Of a DNA stretch of 22,023 bases, positions 1 to 7,241 are shown piece by piece. Where the stretch lies: assembly GCA_002067325.1 (NCBI GenBank), contig MVQY01000071.1, positions 1-22,023 of the forward strand. The letters run 5' to 3'. The stretch comes from Methanobacterium sp. PtaU1.Bin097 (lineage in GTDB: Archaea > Methanobacteriota > Methanobacteria > Methanobacteriales > Methanobacteriaceae). Each line of letters starts with the position of its first letter. Within the stretch, counting starts at the first letter, position 1. Under the pieces are notes generated by a model. That model was not told the DNA's origin. It did no database searches and saw only the letters and a list, made by a program, of their open reading frames with translations. The translations under genes and the position numbers were made by a program.

Positions 1-272
1 TAGTTGTTCCAAGCTTCAGATATGGATGAATCACCGGACATCTGTTTGTCCTGTTCTATGTTCCGTTCTACTATGTTTCTGATCTGTTCTGATTCCACTT
101 CGCTCATTATCTGGACGTTTCGTGATACGTTGCTTACTGTTTTATCTATGAACTGTTGTTTGTCCTCTACGTTAAATCCTGCATTCATTATAGCATTTTC
201 CAGTGCATTCCTGATCTTGTCTTCATCGTAGGATTCTTTTCGTCCACTTCTACTTCTGATGACATCAGTCAT
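1..272 (-). CDS. ATP-cone domain protein, N-terminal part (cut by window edge)
   Basis: The reading frame starts at an ATG at 272 and runs off the left edge after about 90 codons. It begins MTDVIRSRSGRKESYDEDKI and continues with a helical stretch that ends in a block reading SEVESEQIRNIVERNIEQ. A basic strand with GRKE-(S/P)-(Y/F)-D-KI, followed by helices and an EV-S-I-V-x2-I motif, is typical of the ATP-cone, the nucleotide-binding allosteric domain of ribonucleotide reductases and NrdR. The residues after the cone (DKQMSGDSSISEAW) do not match the usual NrdD continuation, so this may be a stand-alone cone protein or a cone fused to another domain. A G-run (GGGGG) 9-13 nt before the ATG is a weak ribosome binding site, and a TATA-like box lies about 40 bp upstream. 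The domain call is fairly secure. The full protein and its function are unknown. Confidence 0.7.
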   Translation of the reverse strand, partial: MTDVIRSRSGRKESYDEDKIRNALENAIMNAGFNVEDKQQFIDKTVSNVSRNVQIMSEVESEQIRNIVERNIEQDKQMSGDSSISEAWNN

Positions 273-650
273 TTTATCTACCCCCTGGTGGTACATATTT
301 ATGATCGGCAGGATATAAAAAATTGACTCTCCATGATTTAAAATTAGATTAGACACAATATTTTAGCAATTATACCTAATAAAGTTTTTTAGATTACTTA
401 TTTAGGATTTTATATTGTATCAAAAAATATATGATAAAATAAGGCTTTGTAAATAACATTTCCAGTGGTGGAGTTTCTTGGAAATTAAAAATGAGAGAAA
501 AAGTAAAGGACACCATAGATTTAAAGACAACATATCTCTTCTAATATGAATAGAAAACTTGTGTTTATCAAATTAGAAACCCTTCAAACCAGGATAACAG
601 GGGATCGTAGAACGCAAATAATTTAAACACCGTTACATATACATAAGGAT
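273..650. other. AT-rich divergent intergenic region
   Basis: This 378-bp gap separates the divergent genes starting at 272 (minus) and 651 (plus). I see no convincing gene. It holds the TATA-like box of the minus-strand gene, a perfect 7-bp inverted repeat (ATTTCCA at 458-464 and TGGAAAT at 479-485, 14-nt loop), and an A/T-rich element around 617-629 that could be the TATA box of the plus-strand gene. The hairpin has no assigned role. Confidence 0.5.
311..322 (-). promoter_or_regulatory. TATA-like box for the ATP-cone gene
   Basis: Read on the minus strand, this is TTTTTTATATCC, about 40 bp before the ATG at 272. Archaeal initiation about 25 bp downstream would give a leader of roughly 15 nt, enough for the G-rich ribosome binding site. 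This rests on sequence resemblance only. Confidence 0.35.
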
Positions 651-1070
651 ATGGTAACAGTAACCTTAGATCAAAACATGCTCTATATAATCATAGCAGT
701 TTTAGTGGTTGTTATTATACTCCTGGCTGTATTCCTCGCCCGTCGGCGTTCCCGGGATGGACCGTCCAACGTCAACCAGTACCTGGCAGACGAAGCCAAA
801 TTAAAGAAGGTCCACATCGTAGAAAAGCAAACAGGATTCCAGAATGATATTCCCATTTACATGAGGAGACCAGAGGATGATCTAAAGGATATCACCAAGT
901 CCACATCCGATTTACTCCATAAGACTATCTACCACAACCGTAAAATAGAAGACAAAGCAGAATACCTGGGATCCCTGGACAAAGAGATCAACCTGAAAAA
1001 GCAGGTTGCTAATATTCAAAAGAAATATCTGGAACTCACGAGTCCAGTTAAACCAAAAAAAGAGAAGTAA
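651..1070 (+). CDS. Small single-pass membrane protein of unknown function
   Basis: The product is 139 aa. A short polar N-terminus is followed by one strongly hydrophobic segment at about residues 10-30 (IIIAVLVVVIILLAVFL), then the positive cluster ARRRSRD. The remaining 100 or so residues are charged and largely helical. By the positive-inside rule, the soluble part should be cytoplasmic. I recognise no catalytic motif. The start has no strong Shine-Dalgarno sequence (only AAGGAT just before the ATG). A TATA-like AAATAATTTAAA about 30 bp upstream suggests a very short leader. The next gene begins 76 bp downstream on the same strand and encodes a soluble coiled-coil protein, so the two may be co-transcribed. 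The frame is confident; the function is unknown. Confidence 0.75.
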   Translation: MVTVTLDQNMLYIIIAVLVVVIILLAVFLARRRSRDGPSNVNQYLADEAKLKKVHIVEKQTGFQNDIPIYMRRPEDDLKDITKSTSDLLHKTIYHNRKIEDKAEYLGSLDKEINLKKQVANIQKKYLELTSPVKPKKEK

Positions 1071-1146
1071 AACCATCAGATACTATTTTTAAATGAACAT
1101 CTACCCACCAATTCCACCGAAGGCCAATAATTTTAGAGGAAATTTA

Positions 1147-1524
1147 ATGAAAGATACAGAAGCCCGAATTAAGGAGTTGGAAAAGAAACTTAAAAGCAGG
1201 GAATCTGACATTGAAAATCTCCAGGAAAAGCTTAGAACCAACAAAGATATGCTGCAGGATGTAATCCAGGAAAAGAATCAGATAAAATTACGATTGCAGG
1301 AGTATGATCTGAACCTGACAGATGCCAAACTAAGCCAGTACCAAAAACTCCAGGAAGACCACCAGAAATTAGTGCACCGCCTCCAGGTGACGAAGAAACA
1401 TCTGGACGATGCACGGGATGAAATTGCTATTTTAAGGGAGATAATTGATGATCTGACCCATCGTGGATTGTTCGATCGTATTAGGGGAAGGTATCCTGAA
1501 AGTTTAAAGAAATATAAAAAGTAG
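1147..1524 (+). CDS. Coiled-coil protein of unknown function
   Basis: The product is 125 aa from the ATG at 1147, preceded by AGAGGA at a spacing of 6 nt. An in-frame ATG at 1093 would add 18 residues rich in Pro and Asn but has no ribosome binding site, so I prefer 1147. Residues 1 to about 100 form a nearly continuous heptad-type coiled coil (KELEKKLKSRESDIENLQEKL and similar), with no catalytic motif. The C-terminal 27 residues differ, containing HRGLFDRIRGRYPESLKKYKK-like basic sequence that looks like a distinct tail or short amphipathic module. The membrane-anchored protein just upstream is a plausible partner by position only. Confidence 0.75.
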   Translation: MKDTEARIKELEKKLKSRESDIENLQEKLRTNKDMLQDVIQEKNQIKLRLQEYDLNLTDAKLSQYQKLQEDHQKLVHRLQVTKKHLDDARDEIAILREIIDDLTHRGLFDRIRGRYPESLKKYKK

Positions 1525-1801
1525 ACTAATTTCCGGGATCATGGTTTGTCCCATCATTTAAAACAGGATTTACTTATAAATAAATTACAGGCGGACATTT
1601 TATGGGGTGTAAAGAATCCGGGGATGGTCTGGTTGTTGTTTGCCTATCGGTGTGATGGTTAGATTTCACCTTCTTGATATTATCCCTCTTTTATGAACCA
1701 CCCCCCAGCGATGAACGTTAAATTTGTAAGGAAATTTTTTTTAGTTTGAGATCCATAAATTAACTATACGCTTTACACCAAGAAGGGAGAATTTTTTTGT
1801 T

Positions 1802-2704
1802 TTGAAACTTCAACAATTGATTCTCATAGTTAAACTGGGCCGATTGCATTTTATAGTAGCTGGATTTCTAGTCTACCTGCTGGGGGTTCTATTGGCGGTT
1901 GTCTTGTTCAACCAGTTCTCCTGGGAAAGGTTTTTACTGGGATACGCTGTACTCTTACCGGCTCATCTGATGGTTAACTACAGCAACGACTACTTCGATG
2001 TGGAAGTGGATCAGTATTCCAGTCCCACCCAGTTTTCAGGGGGAAGCGGAGTACTGTTGAACCATCCTGAACTCAGGAGTTTTGCCAGAAATTTCTCCCT
2101 GGCCATGATAGCACTTTCCCTGTCTCTGGGAGTGGTGTTCAGTTACCTGTTTAATTCACCGGTGTTCCTTCTTATAACCATCTGCGGAAATTTACTGGGA
2201 TGGTTTTACGCCGCCCCTCCTATCAAGTTAGCATACAGGGGATGGGGAGAGATGGCCACAATAGCCAGTGGTTTTTTTATACTCGGGCTGGGATTTGCCG
2301 CCATGATCAGTGTTATCAACCTGGAGTTCATACTGTTTTCTATACCGGTTATGCTCTTATACACTCTCTTCATACTCAGTGTGGAGATACCCGACCGGGA
2401 AGCAGATAAAAAAGGGGGTAAAAACACCTTCATAGTGCGCTTTGGACTGACCAATGCACTGCTATTGACGGTCATAGCATCTGCACTGGCGTGTGCCAGT
2501 TTCCTCATACTACCCCAGGATCTGTTCTACCCCATAAATCTTCAATTAGTCGCTCTTCTATCCATCATCCCACTGGTAAGTGCGATTATGACATTGTTAT
2601 CCCGTAAGGCATCTTTGGATGTGTTGGATAAGAGTGTGGGTAGGAATGTGAACGCTCTGATACTGGCTATTGTCTTGATGAACGTTTACATTTTCATAAT
2701 TTAA
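1802..2704 (+). CDS. UbiA/MenA-family prenyltransferase
   Basis: This is a polytopic membrane protein of 300 aa with about eight or nine hydrophobic segments. Three family signatures are visible. The first Asp-rich motif is NDYFDVEVD (residues 62-70). The middle motif is GWFYAAPPIKLAYRGWGE (133-150). The second Asp-rich motif is EIPDREADKKGGKNT (195-209). The Asp motifs bind Mg2+ and the diphosphate of a polyprenyl donor in this superfamily. The sequence looks closer to MenA-type enzymes than to the archaeal lipid enzyme DGGGP synthase, but the aromatic or other acceptor cannot be read from it. The start is TTG, with GAAGGGAGA about 11 nt upstream. The gene stands alone and converges on a nitroreductase gene. 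No quinone-pathway gene is nearby, so a role in quinone synthesis is not supported by context. Confidence 0.85.
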   Translation: MKLQQLILIVKLGRLHFIVAGFLVYLLGVLLAVVLFNQFSWERFLLGYAVLLPAHLMVNYSNDYFDVEVDQYSSPTQFSGGSGVLLNHPELRSFARNFSLAMIALSLSLGVVFSYLFNSPVFLLITICGNLLGWFYAAPPIKLAYRGWGEMATIASGFFILGLGFAAMISVINLEFILFSIPVMLLYTLFILSVEIPDREADKKGGKNTFIVRFGLTNALLLTVIASALACASFLILPQDLFYPINLQLVALLSIIPLVSAIMTLLSRKASLDVLDKSVGRNVNALILAIVLMNVYIFII

Positions 2705-2717
2705 AATGAGGGATGGG

Positions 2718-2775
2718 AACTATGTCCATAGTTTACTATACCTAAGTATAGAACCTTCTTTTAGTCTATTTTAAC
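2718..2775. terminator. Double hairpin and T-rich stretch between convergent genes
   Basis: Two perfect short hairpins lie back to back: AACTAT with ATAGTT (2718-2733), and CTATAC with GTATAG (2736-2751, loop CTAA). T-rich DNA follows. Their position between the convergent prenyltransferase and nitroreductase genes suits transcription termination, possibly in both directions. Archaeal termination depends mainly on the T-runs. Confidence 0.45.
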
Positions 2776-2828
2776 AGCTTATTATATACCCTAATTATTA
2801 GAACTATCTTCTGGTGTTATTTATGAAT

Positions 2829-3485
2829 CTATATTTTACCCACCGGCGCGGAATAAATCACGAACTCCTCCTCACCATCCAGACGTAGTAATTCGTCGAA
2901 GTATTCCTGGTCATATGCTCCGATGGTGCAGGTCCCAGCGCCGATGGCCTCACAGGCTAAATACAGGTTTTGTCCAACGTGGCCGGCGTCCATGGCTATC
3001 ACCTTATGGGAGTCCAGCCCATACCTCCATTCCATACGGTAAGGAATTGCGGTCCAGATGAAAGTCACCGCTGAGTATCCGGCGAATATCTGGCCGAAGG
3101 CGGCTTTGATCATCTTTTCTTTCAACTTCCTGTCGGTAAACTCCAGGATCAGTTCATGGCTCAGGGGCAGGTAGCGGTACAGTCCTGATTCTAGATCTTT
3201 CACGTTGAAAACTGCTAAATAAGTCTCCAGGGCATGTCTGCACCCCGCGGATGGGACGTTACGGAAAGCATGTCCACCGGAAACGTAACGCACCCCCTGG
3301 ACTGACCATAAGAGGAAGGATAGTTCATCTAAACTTAGTGATTCATTAGTATAACTGCGCCTGCTCTCCCTGTTTTTAATAGCGTCTGCCAATCGTATTG
3401 GGTATTTATCACTCCAGTCAGCGATCTTGAGCTGTATTTTCGCACTGTCTGGAGGATAAGGCTTCTCTACAGGCGGGACTTCCAC
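2829..3485 (-). CDS. SagB/ThcOx-type nitroreductase-fold oxidoreductase
   Basis: The product is 218 aa from a GTG at 3485. FMN-binding features of the SagB/ThcOx group are present: RESRRSYTNESLSLDELSFL near residue 38, an aromatic-rich segment with WSVQGVRY, PSAGCRHALETY, and a C-terminal block DAGHVGQNLYLACEAIGAG followed by EEFVIYSAPVGKI. Members catalyse FMN-dependent redox chemistry; some oxidise azolines in peptide maturation. There is no cyclodehydratase or precursor peptide beside this gene, so its substrate is unknown. The frame stays open upstream for 31 further codons that look like genuine family sequence (RFRYFLKDS, RKTIDFSKTDQSRG). It reaches a near-perfect Shine-Dalgarno sequence, but no ATG, GTG or TTG occurs in frame there. 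The true protein is therefore probably about 249 aa (start near 3578). Confidence 0.85.
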   Translation of the reverse strand: MEVPPVEKPYPPDSAKIQLKIADWSDKYPIRLADAIKNRESRRSYTNESLSLDELSFLLWSVQGVRYVSGGHAFRNVPSAGCRHALETYLAVFNVKDLESGLYRYLPLSHELILEFTDRKLKEKMIKAAFGQIFAGYSAVTFIWTAIPYRMEWRYGLDSHKVIAMDAGHVGQNLYLACEAIGAGTCTIGAYDQEYFDELLRLDGEEEFVIYSAPVGKI

Positions 3486-3583
3486 TCCCCTGCTCTGGTC
3501 TGTCTTTGAAAAGTCAATGGTCTTGCGGATGCTGTCTTTGAGGAAGTATCTGAAGCGTTTGAGTTCTTCATCAACGATTTTAA

Positions 3584-3590
3584 CACCTCC
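3584..3590 (-). promoter_or_regulatory. Strong Shine-Dalgarno sequence with no canonical in-frame start
   Basis: On the minus strand this reads GGAGGTG. It abuts an in-frame TAA stop on its 5' side. The codon at the ideal distance (3578-3576) is ATC, in frame with the nitroreductase. The nearby TTG (3574) and ATG (3571) are in another frame that closes after about 34 codons. This suggests a non-canonical start or a single-base error or frameshift. Confidence 0.6.
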
Positions 3591-3607
3591 TTAATTGGAA
3601 TCTTGAT

Positions 3608-4213
3608 TTAATGCCGAGTCTTTTTAATTACCATACTATTTTTAACGGTACTGTATACTGCGGAGATCCAGAAGACCATCTTCAATCCCTGGAACTTCGT
3701 ACCTCCACTTCCCACTTCCTGTCCATCAGGTGTGCGTATGAAAGCATCGATTTGGGATCCAAGTGGAAATTCCACTGCTTCCATTCCAGCGATGGTTATT
3801 TTTTCACCTTCAACATCAACCATGTTAAATATGTCACTGTTTAAAATTTGGCTTCTGATTTGACCTACTAACTTAGTCCCGTTATATATTTCTAGGGAGA
3901 TACTGTCATCTTTTGACTCATCAGATACATCTAATCCTTCTGGAATTTTGAATTTAATGTAATCATTTTCATATACAAAACTCGTGATGCCCTGTAAAGC
4001 CTGTTCAATATCAGCTGCTGTGACCTCATTGATACTTTCAGTATATTTTAATTTTCCCCACTGACAGGACTGGAAATCATCTGGTGATTCGCCTTCTTCT
4101 AATATGTAGGCCCCATCACATTTACTACACTCTAAATAGCCCTTGCTTTCTTTTGGTTTGTCGGATGATTTTTTATTTGTTCCGCATATCGGACAGTTAT
4201 CTGTTTTATCCAT
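3608..4213 (-). CDS. Zinc-ribbon protein with C-terminal beta-rich domain
   Basis: The product is 201 aa from the ATG at 4213, preceded by GTGGTGA at good spacing. An in-frame upstream ATG at 4291 would add 26 residues without a ribosome binding site, so it is rejected. The N-terminus carries two CX2C pairs, CPIC (C7, C10) and CSKC (C29, C32), forming a probable zinc ribbon. Residues from about 70 on (DYIKFKIPEGLDV onward) resemble the beta-rich PsbP/lipoprotein-like domains common in Methanobacteriales. That resemblance is from memory of the pattern, not a search. No signal peptide is visible, so the protein is probably cytoplasmic. It is divergent from the AEC transporter gene. The function is unknown. 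Confidence 0.75.
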   Translation of the reverse strand: MDKTDNCPICGTNKKSSDKPKESKGYLECSKCDGAYILEEGESPDDFQSCQWGKLKYTESINEVTAADIEQALQGITSFVYENDYIKFKIPEGLDVSDESKDDSISLEIYNGTKLVGQIRSQILNSDIFNMVDVEGEKITIAGMEAVEFPLGSQIDAFIRTPDGQEVGSGGTKFQGLKMVFWISAVYSTVKNSMVIKKTRH

Positions 4214-4231
4214 TTTCACCACATCATAATA

Positions 4232-4258
4232 TAGATTACTAAAATTTAGATTACTAAA
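4232..4258. repeat. Two 12-bp direct repeats with palindromic cores (operator-like)
   Basis: TAGATTACTAAA occurs exactly at 4232-4243 and 4247-4258, a 15-bp period. The second copy extends to the palindrome TTTAG-ATTA-CTAAA. They lie 19-45 bp upstream of the zinc-ribbon start, where a repressor or activator would bind. Confidence 0.45.
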
Positions 4259-4298
4259 TAAAAGTATAGGTCTCCTAAATCCCTTAATCATTTACTAT

Positions 4299-4327
4299 AC
4301 TATAATTATCACCTAGACTATAATAAT
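4299..4327. promoter_or_regulatory. Promoter-like direct repeats before the AEC transporter gene
   Basis: ACTATAATTAT (4299-4309) and ACTATAATAAT (4317-4327) repeat with an 18-bp period just ahead of the ATG at 4341. They are TATA-like and could serve either divergent gene. Which one acts as the promoter cannot be told from sequence. Confidence 0.35.
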
Positions 4328-4340
4328 TAACTGGATAACC

Positions 4341-5243
4341 ATGAACTCTTATGAAACCATCATAGCCATTGTAGTACTGATTCTCATCGGCTATATATGC
4401 CGTAGACTGGAATTTTTAAGGCCGGAAGATGCCAAGACCCTCAACAAGATCGTGGTGTATATCGCCATCCCCTCTCTCATATTTCTGGCCATGTCCCGGG
4501 CAGATCTATCCGGCATCGCGACCCTGGGGACCATCACACTCATCTGTTTAATGGTGGGTTTGGTCTGCGGTGTTATAGCCTACATCTTCGCTCATTTAAT
4601 GAATTATTCCAAGAAGACCAAATGGACTCTGGTTACCACTTCGGCCATGTTGAACAGTGGATTTATGGGTTACCCTGTAGTACTGGGTGTTTTTGGTGGG
4701 GCTGGAATGGTAAGTGCAGTTTTCTATGATATAGGCAGTGTTATCATCTTTATCTCCTTTGGTTTGTTGTTGATACTTGCCTATGGAGGTAAATTCCAGG
4801 ATATCCTCCGGGAATCTGTGTTTTTCCCCTCAATTATCGCCATTACACTGGGTATTCTGGCCAACCTGCTAAATATACCCCTGGGCAATATAGTACCCAA
4901 CATACTGGATTATCTAAGTGGGGCTGCCATACCCCTCATAATGTTATCATTGGGTTTGTCCCTGGAATTTAAGGAGGTTAAGGAGCGTTTCAATCTCGCC
5001 TCCTTTGTCACTGTGATCCGACTGGTTATCTCACCACTAATTGCCATTGCCCTGGCCACTATTTTGGGTCTCTCTGGACTTAATTACTCGGTAGCCGTGG
5101 TACAGGCTGGAATGCCATCGGGGATGCTCACCATGGTCCTGGCCATTGCCTACAATCTGGATGTTAAAGTTACAGCTGCGTGTGTATTTTTAAGCACGGC
5201 TTTGAGTATGGTATCCCTTACCGTGTTGATTTTATTACTTTAA
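4341..5243 (+). CDS. AEC-family (auxin efflux carrier) permease
   Basis: The product is 300 aa with about ten hydrophobic segments in two five-helix halves, the usual length and build of prokaryotic AEC transporters. Family features include RLEFLRPEDAKTLNKIVVYI with IPSLIF near the N-terminus, a central MLNSGFMGYPVVLGVFG, a segment with SGAAIPLIMLSLGLSLE in the second half, and VVQAGMPSGMLTMVLA near the C-terminus. Relatives export or import organic acids such as malate or malonate, or amino acids. The substrate here cannot be inferred. The gene stands alone, divergent from the zinc-ribbon gene, with no strong Shine-Dalgarno sequence. The TATA-like repeats just upstream suggest a short-leader transcript. 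Confidence 0.87.
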   Translation: MNSYETIIAIVVLILIGYICRRLEFLRPEDAKTLNKIVVYIAIPSLIFLAMSRADLSGIATLGTITLICLMVGLVCGVIAYIFAHLMNYSKKTKWTLVTTSAMLNSGFMGYPVVLGVFGGAGMVSAVFYDIGSVIIFISFGLLLILAYGGKFQDILRESVFFPSIIAITLGILANLLNIPLGNIVPNILDYLSGAAIPLIMLSLGLSLEFKEVKERFNLASFVTVIRLVISPLIAIALATILGLSGLNYSVAVVQAGMPSGMLTMVLAIAYNLDVKVTAACVFLSTALSMVSLTVLILLL

Positions 5244-5394
5244 CATTGGTAAAAACTGATTTTTAATCTGACCTCTGAAAAAACCGATTTTATAAAATTT
5301 AATCTCTATAGAAAAAATAATATAAAGACTTTAATACTCCGTCATCGTAAATTGAGATTAAAAGCAACAAAATTTTTTGACACAGGCTATGAGC

Positions 5395-6354
5395 ATGAAA
5401 TACCGACTAATCTTATCAATCATCTGCATCATAGCCTTCATGGGTCTACTTTTCACCAGCTACTACTATAACACCACCAACAGAGCCGATGATATCACCG
5501 TGGCCTATCTCTCCAGTGATCATGAAGCAGCTTTTATGGTTGCTCAAGACCAGGACATGTATAAGAAGGCTGGTTTGAACGTTAAAAGTACACAGATGTC
5601 CTCCGGGTCAAGTATAGTATCGGCGGTTGCCAGTGGAGATGTGGATATAGGATATGTGGGTATAACTCCTGCTCTTCAGGGGATAAGCAACGGTGTTCCT
5701 ATAAAAATTGTAGCTGCTGTGAATCTGGTTGGAAGCGGTATAGTGGTGGAGAGTGATTCCAACATAACCAGCATCCCTGATTTGAAGGGTAAAAAAGTAG
5801 CTACCCCCGGGGTTAGCTCCATTCAAGAGGTATTACTTCTTTATGAATTACAGAAATATAATATGACCGCAGCTGACCTGGATATCTTATCCGTTAACAT
5901 TTTCATAATACCGGAGACCCTTGCATCTGGTAAAGCAGATGCTTATATAGCTTATGAGCCATTTGTAACTCTTTCAACCTATAGGGATACAGGCCGGGTT
6001 TTGATGTATTCAGATGAGATTCTGCCGAACCATCCCTGTTGTGTGATAATAGCCAGGCAGGACTTCATTGACCAACACCCCCAGGATCTTCAGAAATTTC
6101 TAGATATCCACAAAAACAGTACTGACTACGTTAACGCCCACCTTAACGAGACTGCCTATTTAATAAACGATGTAATGACCACCAATCCCAGTCTGGAGGA
6201 AATGGCCCTTCCCCATATAATTTTTGTATCCCAGTTGGATGAGGATTTTCAGGCCAGTGTTATGAATTTCCTGGAAATTGAACAGGAACTGGGGTATATA
6301 AAGGCTAATTTAACTCCCGAGCAGATCTTTGACACCCAGTTTTCAGGTGGTTAA
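5395..6354 (+). CDS. NitT/TauT-type ABC transporter substrate-binding protein
   Basis: The product is 319 aa from the ATG at 5395. In-frame TTG (5377) and ATG (5389) lie upstream but add only MTQAMS-type residues; AGG at 8 nt favours 5395 slightly. The N-terminus MKYRLILSIICIIAFMGLLF is a signal anchor or signal peptide without a clear lipobox Cys. The mature part fits the NMT1/SsuA-like periplasmic-binding fold: AYLSSDHEAAFMVAQDQDMY, KKAGLNV, the motif SGSSIVSAVASGDVDIGYVG, and SIPDLKGKKVATPGVSS. Such proteins capture sulfonates, nitrate, bicarbonate or pyrimidines outside the membrane. The sequence does not identify which. The permease and ATPase genes follow directly. A TATA-like AAAATAATATAAAG lies near 5312-5326. 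Confidence 0.87.
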   Translation: MKYRLILSIICIIAFMGLLFTSYYYNTTNRADDITVAYLSSDHEAAFMVAQDQDMYKKAGLNVKSTQMSSGSSIVSAVASGDVDIGYVGITPALQGISNGVPIKIVAAVNLVGSGIVVESDSNITSIPDLKGKKVATPGVSSIQEVLLLYELQKYNMTAADLDILSVNIFIIPETLASGKADAYIAYEPFVTLSTYRDTGRVLMYSDEILPNHPCCVIIARQDFIDQHPQDLQKFLDIHKNSTDYVNAHLNETAYLINDVMTTNPSLEEMALPHIIFVSQLDEDFQASVMNFLEIEQELGYIKANLTPEQIFDTQFSGG

Positions 6355-6442
6355 ACTTCGCCATAAACAGGATTTTGTAAAAATTGGAAAGAATAAAGTG
6401 TAGGGTTAGGAAATCAGATAAAAAAATGAGGGTGTGTTAGAA

Positions 6443-7180
6443 ATGAGAAAAACTGTGATGGCATTAATTATACCCATAATCATCCTAATTATATGGGGCA
6501 TTTTGACCACTTACACCGGGTTAATACCTTCCTATCTTATTCCCAGTCCCTATGCGGTTTTACAGGCCTTTGAAAATCTCATCACCAACGGCACCCTCTT
6601 AACAGATACGGTTAGCACCCTCATTCGGGTATTTTTAGGATTTATGGTAGCTGCCCTGGTGGCCATACCACTCGGGATACTCATTGGCTGGTTTAAAATT
6701 GCAGACGACTTATCTGGTTTTATTATTGGAATTCTACGCCCCATACCACCCATTGCCTGGATACCATTTGCTATTTTATGGTTTGGAGTGGGCCTGGGAT
6801 CTGCTATCTTCATCATATTCCTGGGCAGTGTATTCCCTATTTTAATTAACACTATTGATGGGGTCAAAAGAACTGATAAAGTGTATATAGAATCTGCTTA
6901 TACCATGGGAGCCAGCCAGTTACAGACGCTTAGAAAAGTGGTGGTACCTGCGGCATTACCCAACATAATCACCGGACTGAAGGTGGGTATTGGAATTGGT
7001 CTGATGTGCACCGTGGCCGCGGAAATGATTGGCTCGGATAACGGCCTGGGATATCTCATATTCACCTCCACCAGCATGCTGGACACTGCCAGTGCCATTG
7101 TGGCCATGTTAGTCATTGGAGTTATTGGACTGGCCTTTGATTATTTATTCACAAGAACTGAGAGGAAGATTAACTGGTGA
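6443..7180 (+). CDS. NitT/TauT-type ABC transporter permease
   Basis: The product is 245 aa from the ATG at 6443, preceded by GAGGGTG at a spacing of 8 nt. A GTG three codons earlier lies within that ribosome binding site, so it is less likely. The protein has about six transmembrane segments. It carries the inner-membrane-component EAA loop, here ESAYTMGASQLQTLRKVVVP followed by AALPNIITGLK, which docks onto the ATPase. The N-terminal PSPYAVLQAF motif and the RPIPPIAWIPFAILWFG block are typical of SsuC/TauC permeases. The gene lies 88 bp after the binding-protein gene and 61 bp before the ATPase gene. Its stop codon lies in a 30-bp tandem duplication. Confidence 0.9.
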   Translation: MRKTVMALIIPIIILIIWGILTTYTGLIPSYLIPSPYAVLQAFENLITNGTLLTDTVSTLIRVFLGFMVAALVAIPLGILIGWFKIADDLSGFIIGILRPIPPIAWIPFAILWFGVGLGSAIFIIFLGSVFPILINTIDGVKRTDKVYIESAYTMGASQLQTLRKVVVPAALPNIITGLKVGIGIGLMCTVAAEMIGSDNGLGYLIFTSTSMLDTASAIVAMLVIGVIGLAFDYLFTRTERKINW

Positions 7181-7230
7181 TAAAGTAGTTTTAAATTAGT
7201 TAACCGGTAATAAGATAGTTTTAAATTTGT
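7171..7230 (+). repeat. Two-copy 30-bp tandem repeat spanning the permease stop
   Basis: 7171-7200 and 7201-7230 align without gaps at 25 of 30 positions, sharing the core TAGTTTTAAATT. The first copy encodes the last residues and stop of the permease. The second forms the leader before the ATPase ribosome binding site GGTGA (7231-7235). This looks like a local duplication that lengthened the spacer between two operon genes. Confidence 0.8.
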
Positions 7231-7241
7231 GGTGAAAGTAA

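Noticed and set aside
4..231. 75-aa open frame on the plus strand at the left edge
   Set aside because: It is the antisense shadow of the ATP-cone reading frame, which has a domain match, a start and a promoter-like element.
458..485. 7-bp hairpin ATTTCCA/TGGAAAT in the first intergenic region
   Set aside because: It is perfect but short, has a 14-nt loop and no adjacent T-run or promoter, so no function can be supported.
1601..1654. 17-codon frame (MGCKESGDGL...) in a locally GC-richer patch between 1590 and 1710
   Set aside because: It is too short, with no ribosome binding site. I looked for a structured RNA in the patch, but only weak pairing (TGGGGTG with CACCCCC) was found.
5244..5394. 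Possible TPP or other riboswitch upstream of the NMT1-like binding protein
   Set aside because: No CUGAGA-type or other known aptamer core is present, so it gives no clue to the transporter substrate.
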